DNA of 64,000 nt from Branchiostoma belcheri. Its lineage: Eukaryota > Chordata > Leptocardii > Amphioxiformes > Branchiostomatidae. The position numbers and the translations under genes were made by a program. Positions within the stretch are counted from its first letter, which is position 1. Every line of letters begins with the position of its first letter. The stretch covers positions 875,251 to 939,250 of the forward strand of contig NW_017802436.1 of assembly GCF_001625305.1 (NCBI RefSeq), written 5' to 3'. Below the pieces are notes generated by a model that searched no databases, was not told the DNA's origin, and saw nothing but the letters and a program-made list of their open reading frames with translations. Shown in pieces: positions 1 to 11,739 of the stretch.

Positions 1-199
1 TGGGGCATGACCCTGTTTTGGACATCTGTCCCTCGTTGTGAATCTTTCTGGTCTCAAAAGTCGGGGAACGCTGGTTCTCTGAGGAACGGTCGGAGAGTCC
101 GACTCGGCGGACGAGGTGGACTTTCTCGCGTGGGCCATCTTGTGGGCCATGAGTCGTAGTGGGGATGGCGGCTTGTTCTGTAAAGCAACAGAGAAACAA

Positions 200-640
200 C
201 ATGAAACAAACCATCACAGCAAAACGTTGAACTTTATTCCAACACACAATTGCACAGAGATCAAATTTTCAACGACCACTGTCGCCTTCATCAGGATTAT
301 AAACAGGATTAAAACCAACACAGATGAACTTTCATGATAAACCATATGACTAAAAAAGGAGTGGGTGCTCCTACATGAATCCTCTGAAGGTTTCCAGAAC
401 CAATCCAGTTATTTGCTGAGTAACCTTTCTTCAGTATCGACTTACATTGTTGTCTAACCTTCATCCACGCATCTCGACCTTCAATCAGAAACTGATAAAA
501 AGTATAGTGGATGCTACTTGAAACGTATGGCAGTTTTCAAAACCTATTCAGTTTCTAGAGTAACGTTTCTTGAGTGTATATCGTTACCTTGATGTCTAAC
601 CTTCATGCACGCATCTCAGCCTTCGATCTGAAAAGGGTCC
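200..640 (-). repeat. Retroelement fragments, possibly Penelope-like
   Basis: The minus strand at 294-267 carries CTGATGA, a 6-bp hairpin (GGCGAC/GTCGTT) and GAAA, which resembles the catalytic core of a hammerhead ribozyme. Penelope-like retroelements are known to carry such motifs. Further on, a segment containing TGTCTAACCTTCAT is repeated (about 456-500 and 583-635). The same words reappear reverse-complemented near 17857-17885, so this is a dispersed family. No reverse transcriptase frame is visible. Family assignment is inference. Confidence 0.4.
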
Positions 641-784
641 CGGTTTTCATTGAACTGTTTGAAGCCGGCTTCGTATGACCTTCAAAGAGTTCTTTGAAAG
701 CAAACGTTATGAAATACTTGAATATGGTTTTACACTTATAAGTGCAATTTGTATCCAGCAACAAAGAAGTTTTCTTCATCACCT

Positions 785-1045
785 AAGCCTAAAGGCTGTT
801 TGGGATAACAGTAAGGGATAGCCAATTCGGGATGGCTGTTTGTGATTGCCGTTTGGGATGGCATTTGGGATAGCTATTTGCGATATAACACTTTGGGATC
901 TCCGATTGGGATGGCCCTTTATGATAACAGTTTGGGGTGGCCGTTTGGGATAGATGTGGAATGCCTGTTTGGGATAACAATTAGGGATAGCCAATTTGTG
1001 ATGGCTGTTTGTGATTGCCGCTTGGGATGGCCCAATTTGATGGAT
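785..1045. repeat. Degenerate minisatellite, GGGATRGC-type units
   Basis: Roughly 20 irregular units of 11-14 bp built on TTTGGGATGGC or TTTGGGATAGC run through this stretch. Open frames over it on both strands are low-complexity artefacts of the repeat. Confidence 0.8.
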
Positions 1046-2180
1046 GGCATCATGAGACGTTACAAGATAGAAAACGACACCCATGACGACGTTCTGGTCC
1101 TTATCAGAGCCTCATAATTGCCTATCGTTCTCAAGAGCACACTTGAGATAGAGCGGCCAATTCTCACACGTTTGTCTGGGATCAAAATGCAATTTTCCGC
1201 TGTTTGCTTTCACTCTATCAGATCCTTTAATCTGGTTGATGATTTAGCAGCAGCATTTCATGCTGTGTCTGCTAATATGTTAGGGACGTGGTGTGGCAAT
1301 CCCATCGTGTTCCTTGAAAATATAAATCAAATCTGCTTCAGAGTGTTTTGCAAGGGAACATACTTGCATAGATTTTTGTGGTTGGATGCATTTGGTCTAG
1401 AATCTTATCAAGGAATCAACGAATCCGATCGCTCTTTCATAAATGGTCTTTGTTGAGTTTGTAGTTGGTCATGAATGTGTTTTACGTTTATGTGTTTTAA
1501 GATACCTTCAGGGTTTATAATGTTAACATATTAAACATAGTACATAACTAGTATTACTGCATATATCAACAATATTGACGGCAAATGTTCTTTCATGAAA
1601 ACGTGTAACATTTGACACAGCCCCTGCCCGTCGGATCACGCTTTGGTCGACGCCCCAGGGACATCGTGAGCCATAAATCGTCTCACTCTCATAGAAAACA
1701 TACATATTCTCTACGTGTGGAAGCATTTATTTCTACACGTTATTTCCAGTGCAGCGAGTCCATGAAAAATTGGTAATCAGAACAGCAAAATCAACTGGAC
1801 TATTTTACAAAATGGTGATTTTGAATTTGCTTTTCTGCACAATTATTCACCATTTCAGGTGCCGGTTAAGGCTTAGGCATGGCTGAATATATCTTGTTTA
1901 TGTACTGTAAAATAACATTTTTAATTAAAGTTTAGCACATCACATCTCATAAAAAAGATAATCCTTATGCCCTCGACAACTTTTTCCTGACTAACCAGGT
2001 ATTAATAAGATACAAGAGTGGCAATGAAAAAAAAACGAAAGCGTACGCTTTATTCACCAAATAAGGTTAGCAATATTTTCCGGAAAAAAAGCTGTAACTT
2101 TAGCTTGAGACGTGAACACACGGTACGTCTCACAGCATACCCTAATATGGTGAAGGTTCCCTTCTTTCACCATACACGGT
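1046..2180. other. No gene or recognisable element seen
   Basis: AT-rich sequence with short open frames lacking convincing splice sites, family motifs or codon structure. Confidence 0.5.
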
Positions 2181-2470
2181 GCCGGAATACAGACTTCCTC
2201 AGACAGACGTACATGTATGTGGCAGGATGTTTACTGTCTGTAGTTACGACCTACGCAGAACTATCTATAGCATCCAGTGGATGTCTCATAGGTTACCTTC
2301 ACATTATAGCTGAATTGCGATTTCCAAAAGCGGTGCCAGAATATATGCTTCCTTTGACAGACGTATGGGGCAGGGTGTTTACTGTCTACTGTCGTTTTTT
2401 CGACCTACGCAGAACTATCTATAGCATCTAGATGATGTTTCATAAGTTACCTTCACATTATAGCTGAATT
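2181..2470. repeat. Two-copy tandem duplication, unit about 147 bp
   Basis: Copy 1 (about 2181-2325) and copy 2 (about 2328-2470) share CGACCTACGCAGAACTATC, ACCTTCACATTATAGCTGAA and GTGTTTACTGTCT in the same order. An open frame crosses both copies and reflects the duplication, not a gene. Confidence 0.8.
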
Positions 2471-2870
2471 GAAATATGCCAACTTTGTGCGTCGTTGTTT
2501 TATATAAGATTTTCCTAAAGTGCGACCTAAAGCAGGCAAGATTCATTGCCTCTGCTTCGTCTGCTTAACATAAAGATCCTTTAGTAAATGTTTTTTGAAA
2601 ATTATGGAGTTTTAATACAGTATCATGCATGTAAATCTTCGGAGACGAAGCCAAGCCAAGAGAAAAGAATGCATGCATGTATGATGATGATGATATATGT
2701 ATGAAGGATCATGTAGGTCAATGTAGAAATATTCCTTGCTGCCCCAAGGACTACTTACATAACGTATTACATTGAAATCTTAGATACTTTTAGTCATATC
2801 TCACGTACTTAAACATTAAGACGTTTATATACTTTATAGCAGCTGTTGATCTTTCAGGTCAAGCTAAGAT

Positions 2871-4210
2871 TTATTCGCTAGCAATAAACCGTGTTTTGGC
2901 TCTTTTTCCAGGAAATTCAAGAAGGCAAAGACTGGCTCTTAATAAATACATATGTAGGTTGCGTGGATCATTAAAATCTAGGATTATGGAGTCAGTCTTA
3001 TGTGTACCAAATACCTGGGCAAAATGGTCGAGGTCGGCTGTTGCAATTCTTGAATTTACGACCTAAAGACCTTCATGGGGGTTTTATATAATGCTGTTGA
3101 ATCATACATTCATGATTATCTTATATTTGTGCCCAAGTTGGTCCCTTTACATTTGCAAGAATCTTCTGGGTCAATGATAGAAGATGTTGATTCGTAACAG
3201 GACTCGAAACGACCTTTATTCGCTAGCAATAAACCATGTTTTGGCTCTTTTTCCAGGAAGGTTCAAGAAGGCAAAGCCTGGTTCTTAATAAATAAGGTTG
3301 CTCGGATCATTAAAATCTAGGATTATGGGGTCAGTCTTATGTGTACCAAATACCTGGGCAAAATGGTCGAGGTCGGCTGTTGTAATTCTTGAATTTACGA
3401 CCTAAAGACCTTCATTGAGGTTTTATATAATAATACTGTTGAATCATTCATGGTTATCCTGTATTTGTGCCCCTGTATTTGGTCGCTTTACACTTGCAGG
3501 AATCTTCTGGGTCAATGATAGAAGATGCTGATTCGTAACAGGACTCGAAACGACCTTTATTCGCTAGCAATAAACCATGTTGTGGTTCATTTTCTAGGAA
3601 GGCTCAAGAAGGCAAAGCCTGGTTCCTAATAAATAGGTTGCTCGGATCATTAAAATCTAGGATAAGTCAGTCTTATGTGTACCAAATACCTGGGCAAACA
3701 GGTCGAGGTCGGCTGTTGCAATTCTTGAATTTACGACCTAAAGACCTTCATGGGGGTTTTATATAATGCTGTTTGAATCATACATTCATGATTATCTTAT
3801 ATTTGTGCCCAAGTTGGTCCCTTTACATTTGCAAGAATCTTCTGGGTCAATGATAGAAGATGCTGCTTCGTAACAGGACTCGAAACGACCTTTATTCGCT
3901 AGCAATAAACCATGTTTTGGCTCTTTTTCCAGGAAGGCCCAAGAAGGCAAAGTCTGGTTCTTAATAAATAAGGTTGCTCGGATCATTAGGATCTCGGATC
4001 ATGGGGTCAGTCTTATGTGTACCAAATACCTGGGCAAAAAGATCGAGATTGGCTGTTGTAAGTCATGAATTTACGACCTAATGACCTTCATTGAAGTCTT
4101 ATATAATGCTGTTTAATCATTCATGATAATCTTATATTTGGTCCCTATACATGTGCAAGAATCCTCTGGGAAAGAAGATGCTGCTAATAGGACTAAAACG
4201 ACCTTGTAAG
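2871..4210. repeat. Four-copy tandem repeat, unit about 335-345 bp
   Basis: The word TTATTCGCTAGCAATAAACC starts units at 2871, 3216, 3557 and 3892, so periods are 345, 341 and 335 bp. Each unit continues with TTTTCCAGGAA, then CCAAATACCTGGGCAAA, then TTTACGACCTAA. The fourth copy is more diverged at its end. The small minus-strand open frame inside is not convincing as a gene. Confidence 0.9.
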
Positions 4211-4290
4211 CTTTTACGATGTTACATCGGATCAATATGACGGCGCCCTAACATGTAGTGATTAACGGTCCGGCTTTTGGCCCAGAAGGT

Positions 4291-4446
4291 CTCGAGGCCG
4301 AATGCTTCATGCAAAGTTCTTTGATCACAACCATTTATTTTTCACCAGTCAGAATTGCCCTGATGAAGATGACAGACGGTCATCGAAACGTCGGCTCGTG
4401 AGAAATAAATGGTTGTGATCAAAGAACTCTGCTATTCATTCGGCCT
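4291..4446. mobile_element. Foldback element around a hammerhead-like core
   Basis: Inverted arms about 50 bp long (left about 4291-4345, right about 4398-4446) are nearly perfect over their inner 31 bp. They enclose CTGATGA at 4360-4366, a perfect 6-bp hairpin (GATGAC/GTCATC) and GAAA at 4385-4388. This order matches the hammerhead conserved core except for one extra A before the hairpin. A Penelope-like origin is inference. Confidence 0.55.
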
Positions 4447-4736
4447 TCATTAAGTTTTAAGGTCTTAGGTCACCACAGTCACAGAGACCTAGCCCGCGTC
4501 CCACCTGCGTTCGTCCTTAGGCAAAATGAAATTTAACTTATAGAATGCTGGTAGGTCTTAGAAAGAATGGCCTAACGATTCAGCCAGGTTTATTCACACA
4601 TCGGTTCAGTACCAAGGTCACATGTCTGTGACGCAAAGTGTCAGAATTGACAAACTATGTCAGAAGGATGGGTTATGTTGTTATTACATACGTTTCTATT
4701 TTAATTATACTTTACATGGAGCGTGACCTGACTGAC

Positions 4737-4889
4737 CTTTTTCTGTAGCTTCGGCGACAGAAGAGACGAGGCAGAATGCGCCTGCGCCTGCGTGAAGTCA
4801 GAGGTCATTCGCTTCGCCTCTTCAGCCGTGTTCCTCCCCGAGCCGTCGGTGGACATGGATGCCGTGAGCTTACGGTGCGTGTTCCGCAT
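4737..4889 (-). CDS. Candidate first coding exon of an unrecognised minus-strand gene
   Basis: Fifty-one codons open from an ATG at 4889 and end at a fair donor (AAAAAG then GTCAGT, phase 0). The peptide is hydrophilic and rich in Ser, Thr, Lys and Arg, with a RKLTAS phospho-type motif, and resembles no family I know. A GC-rich, CpG-containing stretch with short upstream open frames lies just 5' (about 4890-5200) and could be a promoter or 5' UTR. The frame is also open further upstream, so it could be an internal exon, but no pyrimidine-rich acceptor is visible. The opposite strand is also open between a good acceptor (ends 4748) and a donor (after 4873), so strand is uncertain. No downstream exon was found. 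Confidence 0.3.
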
Positions 4890-5229
4890 CACAACCGGCG
4901 GGCTCTTTCCCTTCCCTCCCCCCGATCCGCACGAAATGGTTAGGTCCGGGCAGGAACCATGTTGGCTGCTCTCCAGCCTCCAAGATGGCGTCGACGCTCC
5001 CCCGCCGGAAGTGACGTCTCGCGGTGACGTACTTCCGTCCTCCCTGGCGCACTTCTTGGATTCCAGAGCCTTGACTGCACCGCCAGGGACGGAGCGGGGT
5101 CTGTTTCTTGGCGCCTTTGAAGACGAGATGAAAGTTTAGTAAGAAGAGAGAAATCGTCTGATGGCTTGCCACAGAACTTAGGATTGAAAGCGAAATCATC
5201 GCGGCATGCAGCGAATTCCGTCAAAACAA

Positions 5230-6490
5230 AAAAAAAATAGTCAAAAATTTAAATGATGAAAAAATGATCAATAAAAACATTGCAAAATAAAACGGATAAA
5301 ACAGATGAATACAAAAGAATAAGAATAAGTATAGAAAAATGAAAACAAAAAAAAGATAAACATTTTCTTTAATAACAAAGAAATAGCATAAATTGGGAAC
5401 CATCCAGTTACAAATCAATACCTAATTTGTCATCTCAAGAAATATATAGTATTACAAATAAGGGTCAGTCAAGCAAAGAAAAAGATAAAAGTAGCCATAC
5501 TAAAAGTTAAACACTTGTTTGCAATTAGTAGTAAATACTGTCCGGTTACTTGCAGGCAAATTGAAATTGACAACCCTATTTGTAGATTTATTTACCCCTA
5601 GTTATAAACTCTATATCTATCTACACTTCACAATTTGCTTGGCTTATGAGTTCGTTCATTGCTACGAAAGAGCCAAAGGAGCTGGGAAATTTCTTACATG
5701 TTAGCAAATCCATGATGATTGCAGTTCTCGGAGATAGAAGAAAATCCAATTTTGCAGACCCACGAACCGCAAATTCTATTTTGCTTTCGGTGCATCTCCG
5801 ATTTCTGAGAGCTGCGGACACGCTTGGGCGATTTGTGTGATAACATGATTTGATACTTAGCCTCCCAGCGGGTATGTATTAGGATACAAGGGATGATTCT
5901 ATTGACTGGTTTTCTGATAGAAATCCTAGAAGACAACCTGAGGTGCGATGGGTTTGTGAAGAAGGGCTGACTTAAGTATTAAAATAAAGGCAGACAAAAC
6001 CGCCCTGGGTTCCCTAGGTAGACAACAAGGCATAGTCAGCCTAGAATTTCTCATAGCTATTAGAATGAATATTCAACTAGTCTTGACTGTTCCTTCAACA
6101 AGAACTCTTTCGATGACTTGTCATGTAGAAGCATTTTGGTAGTTTTTCTTCATTTAATCGCCTTTATGTAATTTTAACTTTTACTCAACAATTCTAACTT
6201 TTTTTAATGTTTAAAATTTTATTCAACAAAGCAACAGAAGTAAACTAAGACAACAGTATAACAAAAGATTACACATATTAGATTACATATTACATGTCAT
6301 CCAGTCAATGTATTTCATCTCCCTTCATTTTATGTAGTGACTGATTAAATTGTTGTGTGTTTCATGCAATTTTTTCTTTCATAGTTAGCAAAGGAAACAA
6401 CCTGATACTGAGACATGATTGAGGACTCACGGTTCTTTAAAATGTCCAGTTTACCAAGTAATGTTATCAACATATTATTGCCAACCCTTG
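5230..6490. other. AT-rich non-coding stretch, no gene seen
   Basis: A-rich sequence at 5225-5480 and unremarkable AT-rich DNA afterwards. Overlapping short frames at 5620-5940 on both strands have no splice context or motif. Confidence 0.5.
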
Positions 6491-6498
6491 ACCCTTAC

Positions 6499-6699
6499 AT
6501 TTGTGTCGCCGTAAGTCGAGTCGGTTCCGTTCATCTGCAGACTCAGCGACTTGCGCAGACTCCTGGACATTTTACCCATCGTCCCCTGGTGATCCCCTCC
6601 CGACGTGCTTTGCGGCAGGTCCTCTGATGACGTCTTGGAGAGGGAGAGCCTGCGCAGTCGGGCCAGGCCTTCTATCATGGCGTCTGTTGGTTTAAGACA
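6499..6699 (-). CDS. Internal exon of an unrecognised Ser-rich phosphoprotein-like gene
   Basis: Sixty-seven codons, phase 0 at both ends. They lie between an excellent acceptor (pyrimidine tract and CAG ending at 6700) and a donor (AAT then GTAAGG). The peptide is basic and Ser-rich, with RRLSLS and LRKSLSLQ motifs that look like basophilic kinase sites, and KPTDAMIEGLARL near its start. I do not recognise the protein. It could be upstream of the 4737-4889 exon in one gene, since both exons are phase 0 and compositionally alike, but linkage is unproven. A second acceptor-like copy of its 5' flank lies about 125 bp upstream, near 6823. Confidence 0.5.
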
Positions 6700-7197
6700 C
6701 TGAAAAATACATGAGAATAAGACCATTTCAGCAGGGAAGCCAAATCTACAGTTGACCAGGGATCCAGCTGCTGGTCAATGGTTTCCATATCCATCTTGAT
6801 CTGGTCCCTGATCTTTAAAACACTGAAAAGGACAAGGGAATAAGGATATTTTAGTAGGCAAGGTATGATGTTAACATGCATTGCCTTCTGGCACTAGATG
6901 TGTCTGTTGATTCTACGTTGACCTTCTCTGTTCATGTGTTGTGTTTACTGGAACCCACTGAAAAGCAGCATTCAAATTGACAGACTGTATACAGAAAACG
7001 ACAGGAATATACATCTACACAAACAGATCATTACTTTACTCTTACACTAAGTCTGCCTTCATAGTATTACCACCCAACCAGGCCATCTGCTTCACAACAA
7101 GAACCTCTTAACAGAAGTACATATATGGAGAAAGATGTACTTTTTAACTCAACATGAGCGAATTAACAGATGCTGTAGATCCCTACATTGGCCACGC

Positions 7198-7198
<1 letters not shown>

Positions 7199-7234
<36 letters not shown>
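7199..7234. repeat. (AT)n microsatellite
   Basis: About 17 uninterrupted AT dinucleotides. Confidence 0.98.
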
Positions 7235-7238
<4 letters not shown>

Positions 7239-7344
7239 AAGCAGATTTTATGGACATGTTGTCCTTGGGTGGTATTTAATGCCAGCAATTATTTCCTCCC
7301 TACTTTGGGTTCAGTACCAGGTACGTGATGATGATGAAGTGGTC

Positions 7345-8010
7345 TATTTGAGGAGAAATATCCAAGTCACGCGAAGCTTGTAACATTTGTTCTCAGCTCC
7401 CTTATATACAAATGCAACAAGAACCATGTTGCGCGGGAATTGTACAATTAATGGCAACAAGTTGAACATAGTACAGAAAATGTATAGAATAAAACTTAAC
7501 AACGAAAGAGCGAGTATTATTAATAATACAATCGAAGTGGGCTTATAATTGAGTTTCTTTTTTCTAATAACAAACCTGCAGTCTTTTATATATCGATTAA
7601 TTTACCTATTTTATTCGTCGTGAGAGTTACTGCATTTTAAGATATATTCGAATATGTATGTTCCATTGAGTCTCATATTAAAAGATAAATATCCAAGTCA
7701 CGCACAGCTTGTAACATTTGTTTTCAGCTCCCTTCCGTCCCATGGTCAACACCGGAGAAGGTCAGCTTCAGCGTCAGACTGAAACTCTACCCTCAGCTGT
7801 TTGCATATCTTCATATAAGACACTCGTCAGTGGTTTTTATTGTTCGCACAGTATTATGCACAGTGTGCATTATGTGTGCATTATGTGAGTTATTGCATTT
7901 AAAAGTATATTCAAATATGTATGTAGCATCTAGTTTCATATTTGAAGAGAAATATCCAAGTCACGCACAGCTTGTAACATTTGTTTCCAGCTCCCTTCCC
8001 TCTCATGGTC
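7345..8010. repeat. Three-copy diverged repeat
   Basis: The word AATATCCAAGTCACGC followed by CTTGTAACATTTGTT and a CAGCTCCCTT tail occurs at about 7360, 7687 and 7950. The last two copies also share the preceding approximately 80 bp. Confidence 0.85.
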
Positions 8011-8568
8011 TAACATGGTATAACATAGTACAATACAAAGTGGTAGCGCACTCAAGTATCCAACTGATGACTTATTTCATTGCTACCACTTACCCATAAT
8101 AAATTAGCAAAAAAAATGCAGAAAGTAAAGATGATAATACATATGTGATTGCACACAACACCCTACGGGTGTTACAGCATTGTGCTATGTTATAACTAAC
8201 GTCTATAGCTAGGTGGGGGCTAAACGTTTTAAGCTTTTTTCTTTGTCTCAAAGCAATTCTAAATCAATTAGATAACTGGACAATATTGTAGAAACAAGTT
8301 GTACGGGTGGCGAGGCGAGTTCACATAGGCAACTCAATGGTAAATCTAACGGCTTTTTTAATGACCTAGTTCAGTTTGATGACGTACTCCCTGACGCAAG
8401 TTGGTGACCTAATTCCTCCTAATGAGAAATTCAACACCTCCGTTGCTAGGTAACGGAAGGGGAAGTTCTCGTTATCGTCTGAAATTCGCCACTGTGAGAA
8501 CACGTGAGGATATTGCCTTTAATACGAAACTATGCCAAGTGGATTCGTATGTACGAGTGCAGTTAGAT

Positions 8569-8781
8569 GGCCACACCAATTTGTTGGTTCTCGGATTTTT
8601 TTTAGAATTTTTTTAACTGGAAAACCTAATGAAAGTCTGAGGACCTGGTTGATGCCTCGGTGGACTCAGTGTTATGTAGTAAATACAGTCATATTCAAGT
8701 TTTCTTCCTAGCCCACTCATTCCATGATGTCTTCTTTTAAACTAAAATGTCCGAGAACCAACAAACTGAGTTGGTGTGGCC
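8569..8781. mobile_element. MITE, GGCCACACC family, short copy
   Basis: The 213-bp element has inverted termini GGCCACACCAATTTGTTGG and its complement at 8760-8781. It is a shorter member of the family at 9167-9502 and 60328-60692. Confidence 0.75.
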
Positions 8782-9166
8782 TAAGAAAAAAGCAAAGATT
8801 CTGAATTCTGTACGCATGACAATACATAGCACATGTTTAAGCCAATGCGGCCATAGTCATCTCATTCTGTAACTTTTGGTTCAGATTTAGGTCAACAAAG
8901 AAATGGTAAAACTAAACCTGATACACATATTTTAATACGTGAATCTATCGTATCATGTTATTTGATTTGCATTGGGAGAAAAAAAATGCACATGAATTAT
9001 TTTCTGACTGATAGACGTGATTTTCTAATAGTGACAAATTATGCAGTTAGGATTATAGATAAGTCCAGAAAATCTTTTCCCAGTGATGAAAAGAACATAA
9101 TTTTCACCTTAAGGCTGGTTAATTTCATATCAATTTGAGACGACAATCCTGTCTATGTGCTGTTGA

Positions 9167-9502
9167 GGCCACACCAATTTAATTTGTTGGTTCTTGGATC
9201 TTTTCATAAAAATATGAGGCGACAGGGCGAAAAAAAACAGGTCTAGGTATCCTATTATAGCCCCAAATGCTACGATATGAACCATGAAGTCAACACAAAA
9301 GGCTGGGTTGATATTTAAACAATGAATTTTTAACTTTCAATCAAACCACTGCAACTGTAACAGCTAGGAAGAAAAAACTTTCCTCAACTATTGGGGGCAA
9401 AATATGATCATTTTTTAGTTGATTCAGAACCAAAACCTTTTTTATTGCAACTCAGAAATGATGAGGTGAATCCGAGAACCAACAAATTAAATTTGTGTGG
9501 TC
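9167..9502. mobile_element. MITE, GGCCACACC family
   Basis: The 336-bp element has about 30-bp terminal inverted repeats beginning GGCCACACCAATTTAATTTG. Its interior matches the element at 60328-60692 in the opposite orientation, including CCCCAAATGCTACGATA and GAAGTCAACACAAAAGGCTG. It has no coding capacity. Confidence 0.85.
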
Positions 9503-11281
9503 TAAGGAATATGATATGAGCGGAAATTAATCCAGGAACAAGATCTATCTACTGATATCCTAACCCCAGCCGGTCCATCAGACTTCATCACTTTATCCTG
9601 AGGCCATGACGTCATTAGCTCACAGCAGCTTAAAATCTACCAATAACATGCATCCGGCTGAAGCATTTTTTTGTGAAGCATTTATGGCTTAATCTTTATT
9701 ACGTAAGCTTTATCAAGTGTACCTTTACCGGATTAAAATCCGGAGGCATGATGATGATGATGAAGTAAGGTACTAATCTACCAAATTGCACCTAGTGATG
9801 GCATACAGACCACGCTAGTTGCTATTCTGAATCAGTTGTTGATCAATATATGGTACCAGTCGAAAGATGAATTTCGTTAGCTATTTTGCCTAACGCATCT
9901 TAATAGATAAAGACTACACGGAACCTACGTACGTACAAACCAGCCATCAATGTTGAGTACACAGCCAAGATTTTATACCTGCCAGTTTTTATAGTTATTT
10001 GGCTAGCCTAATTCTTTGTGGCTAACAAGCCAGTCAGTACTGCCCAGAGGAAGGTTGCATAAGAACTACCGAAACGTTGGCAGATGGATTTTTCTTGGTT
10101 GTTTCTAAATATCTTTGTTACCCATTGATTTGCCAATGAACCGACCCTAAAACAGTTACATTCCTGAATTGTCTCATTCTGTTAGCTAGAACAAAAATGC
10201 TGTTGTATTCAGAACCATGGTCAGAAACGGTACTGTCTAGTATACAGAACCATGTCTGGGGCAAATCTATAGCTACGTTCTTGGATACCCGGAGAATAAC
10301 CAGAACCGTGCCTGATCATTACCCTAGGCCTAACCCATTCTTGCATAGACCTAGATAGACATTGTTCGGGATACAGTAAATAATGAAATAGCATAAGCAT
10401 AACAAAAATCACCCAAGCTTACGGCAATGCTGACTCCTGATGCCTTCTTCTTCTTCCTTGACTCACACACAACCGCTGCCGTTCCTCTGCTCTTGTAACT
10501 TGGCTAAGAATCATTCAGATTTTGCTGCAGCACCTACGTTACGTATATACGTCCTTTCAACATGCACTTTGCTCGGCACTGGTACTAATTTGAAGGCACA
10601 CGTCTCCCTTCTTGAGTGTTCTGTAAACGCTGACAGTTGGCCGGAAATTACGGAGCTTGGCAAAGTGTACGGCGTTAGACGGACCAGTCGACATCAGGCC
10701 TCGAAATTAACTTTTCTTCCAATCGTTCCAGCATTGTCACGAAATTGAATTTCAATTGTCCTGAAGTGGGGATTGACTGTCCCAACCTGTTTTGGGGGGA
10801 AGTATTGTATGAAGTTCAACTTGAAGTAATCTTTATCTTGCCTATGTTCACTGCCAGGCGCACTATAATTGTAGAGCAGTCAGGAAATTCGGGGGGATTT
10901 TTCTGAATCCAAAAGCCGGGACGTGTGCCTGATATACACAAAAAGGGCTGACATTTTGATGTTGATTATTTTTCTACTGTCCCAAAAATGTCCCAATGTG
11001 TCTTTTTATTTGTCTCAGCCTAAACTTTAGTGGTCGGTGGCCACTGGGCAACCTTTAGATTTTAGTAATCTGATGTAGTACACGAACGTGAACCTTTTAA
11101 CCAACGCATTTTACTAGTTTTATTATAAATTGTATACTTTGACTGTACATAAATTGTAGTTGTAATTCATAACTTCTAACCTTCAGTAATAATTGTATAA
11201 GTCTATGATAATGTATGTATGTACTGTCACCATAATTCAGTCTTAGGATTGCAAGGGTGACATATACCTATACATATACAA
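9503..11281. other. No gene seen; scattered retroelement-like words
   Basis: Near 10031-10085 there is GAGGAAGGTTG and then CGAAACGTTGGC, a degenerate relative of the hammerhead-like words at 4360. Open frames at 10221-10748 lack gene features. Confidence 0.45.
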
Positions 11282-11595
11282 GTACCTAATACCAGCCCAG
11301 AAGAGAACAAGAAATAGCCACGCATTCAAGTACCAGAGTTATCAACCAAGGATTGAGGTGTTCAAGAATTCATTCTTTCCTAGAACTATCACAGAGTGGA
11401 ACTCGCTGTCACCAAGTACAGTAGGGGCACTGTCAATAGTTAGCTTTAAACAATGTCTAGAGCTAGAAGTTCAAGGGTTAGGTGTAACAAGTCGATCGGT
11501 GTAATATAGCCAGCTGCCGCCGCGCCGCGTGCCTGCGAAGCTGGTGTGTTACGCCGAAAGGCGGTTATACCGGCTATACAGATACAGATTCAGTT
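11282..11595 (+). mobile_element. 3' end of a non-LTR retrotransposon (CR1/L2-like)
   Basis: The translation has the layout typical of the C-terminus of a non-LTR ORF2 protein: a Tyr-rich lead, then NSFFPRTITEWNSL, then a short Leu-rich tail ending at a TAG near 11506. It is followed by a GC-rich hairpin-containing 3' UTR (TGGTGTGTTACGCCG, GGCGGTTATACCGGCTATA) and a GATACA microsatellite tail. The 5' part is missing, so this is a dead 5'-truncated copy. Related tails lie at about 18078-18125, 21880-22045 and 29196-29262. Confidence 0.75.
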
Positions 11596-11629
11596 ATTCT
11601 TCAAGGTTTTGACCTTTTATTACAGATAA

Positions 11630-11665
11630 GGCCACACCAATTTTATTTCTTGGTTAACGGATATA
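11630..11665 (+). mobile_element. Truncated GGCCACACC MITE end
   Basis: GGCCACACCAATTTTATTTC opens the terminal repeat of the MITE family seen at 9167. It is interrupted by a GATACA tail, so it is a fragment. Confidence 0.6.
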
Positions 11666-11739
11666 CAGATACAGATACAGATATGAGGGAAAATTTCAAA
11701 TAAACCATTCTTATAATTTCGAGCCCTTTGACACATCCG

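Noticed and set aside
4749..4873. Plus-strand exon between a good acceptor and a GTGAGC donor
   Set aside because: It overlaps the minus-strand candidate exon. Two of its frames are open but their composition is less protein-like, and no partner exon was found. Kept only as an alternative.
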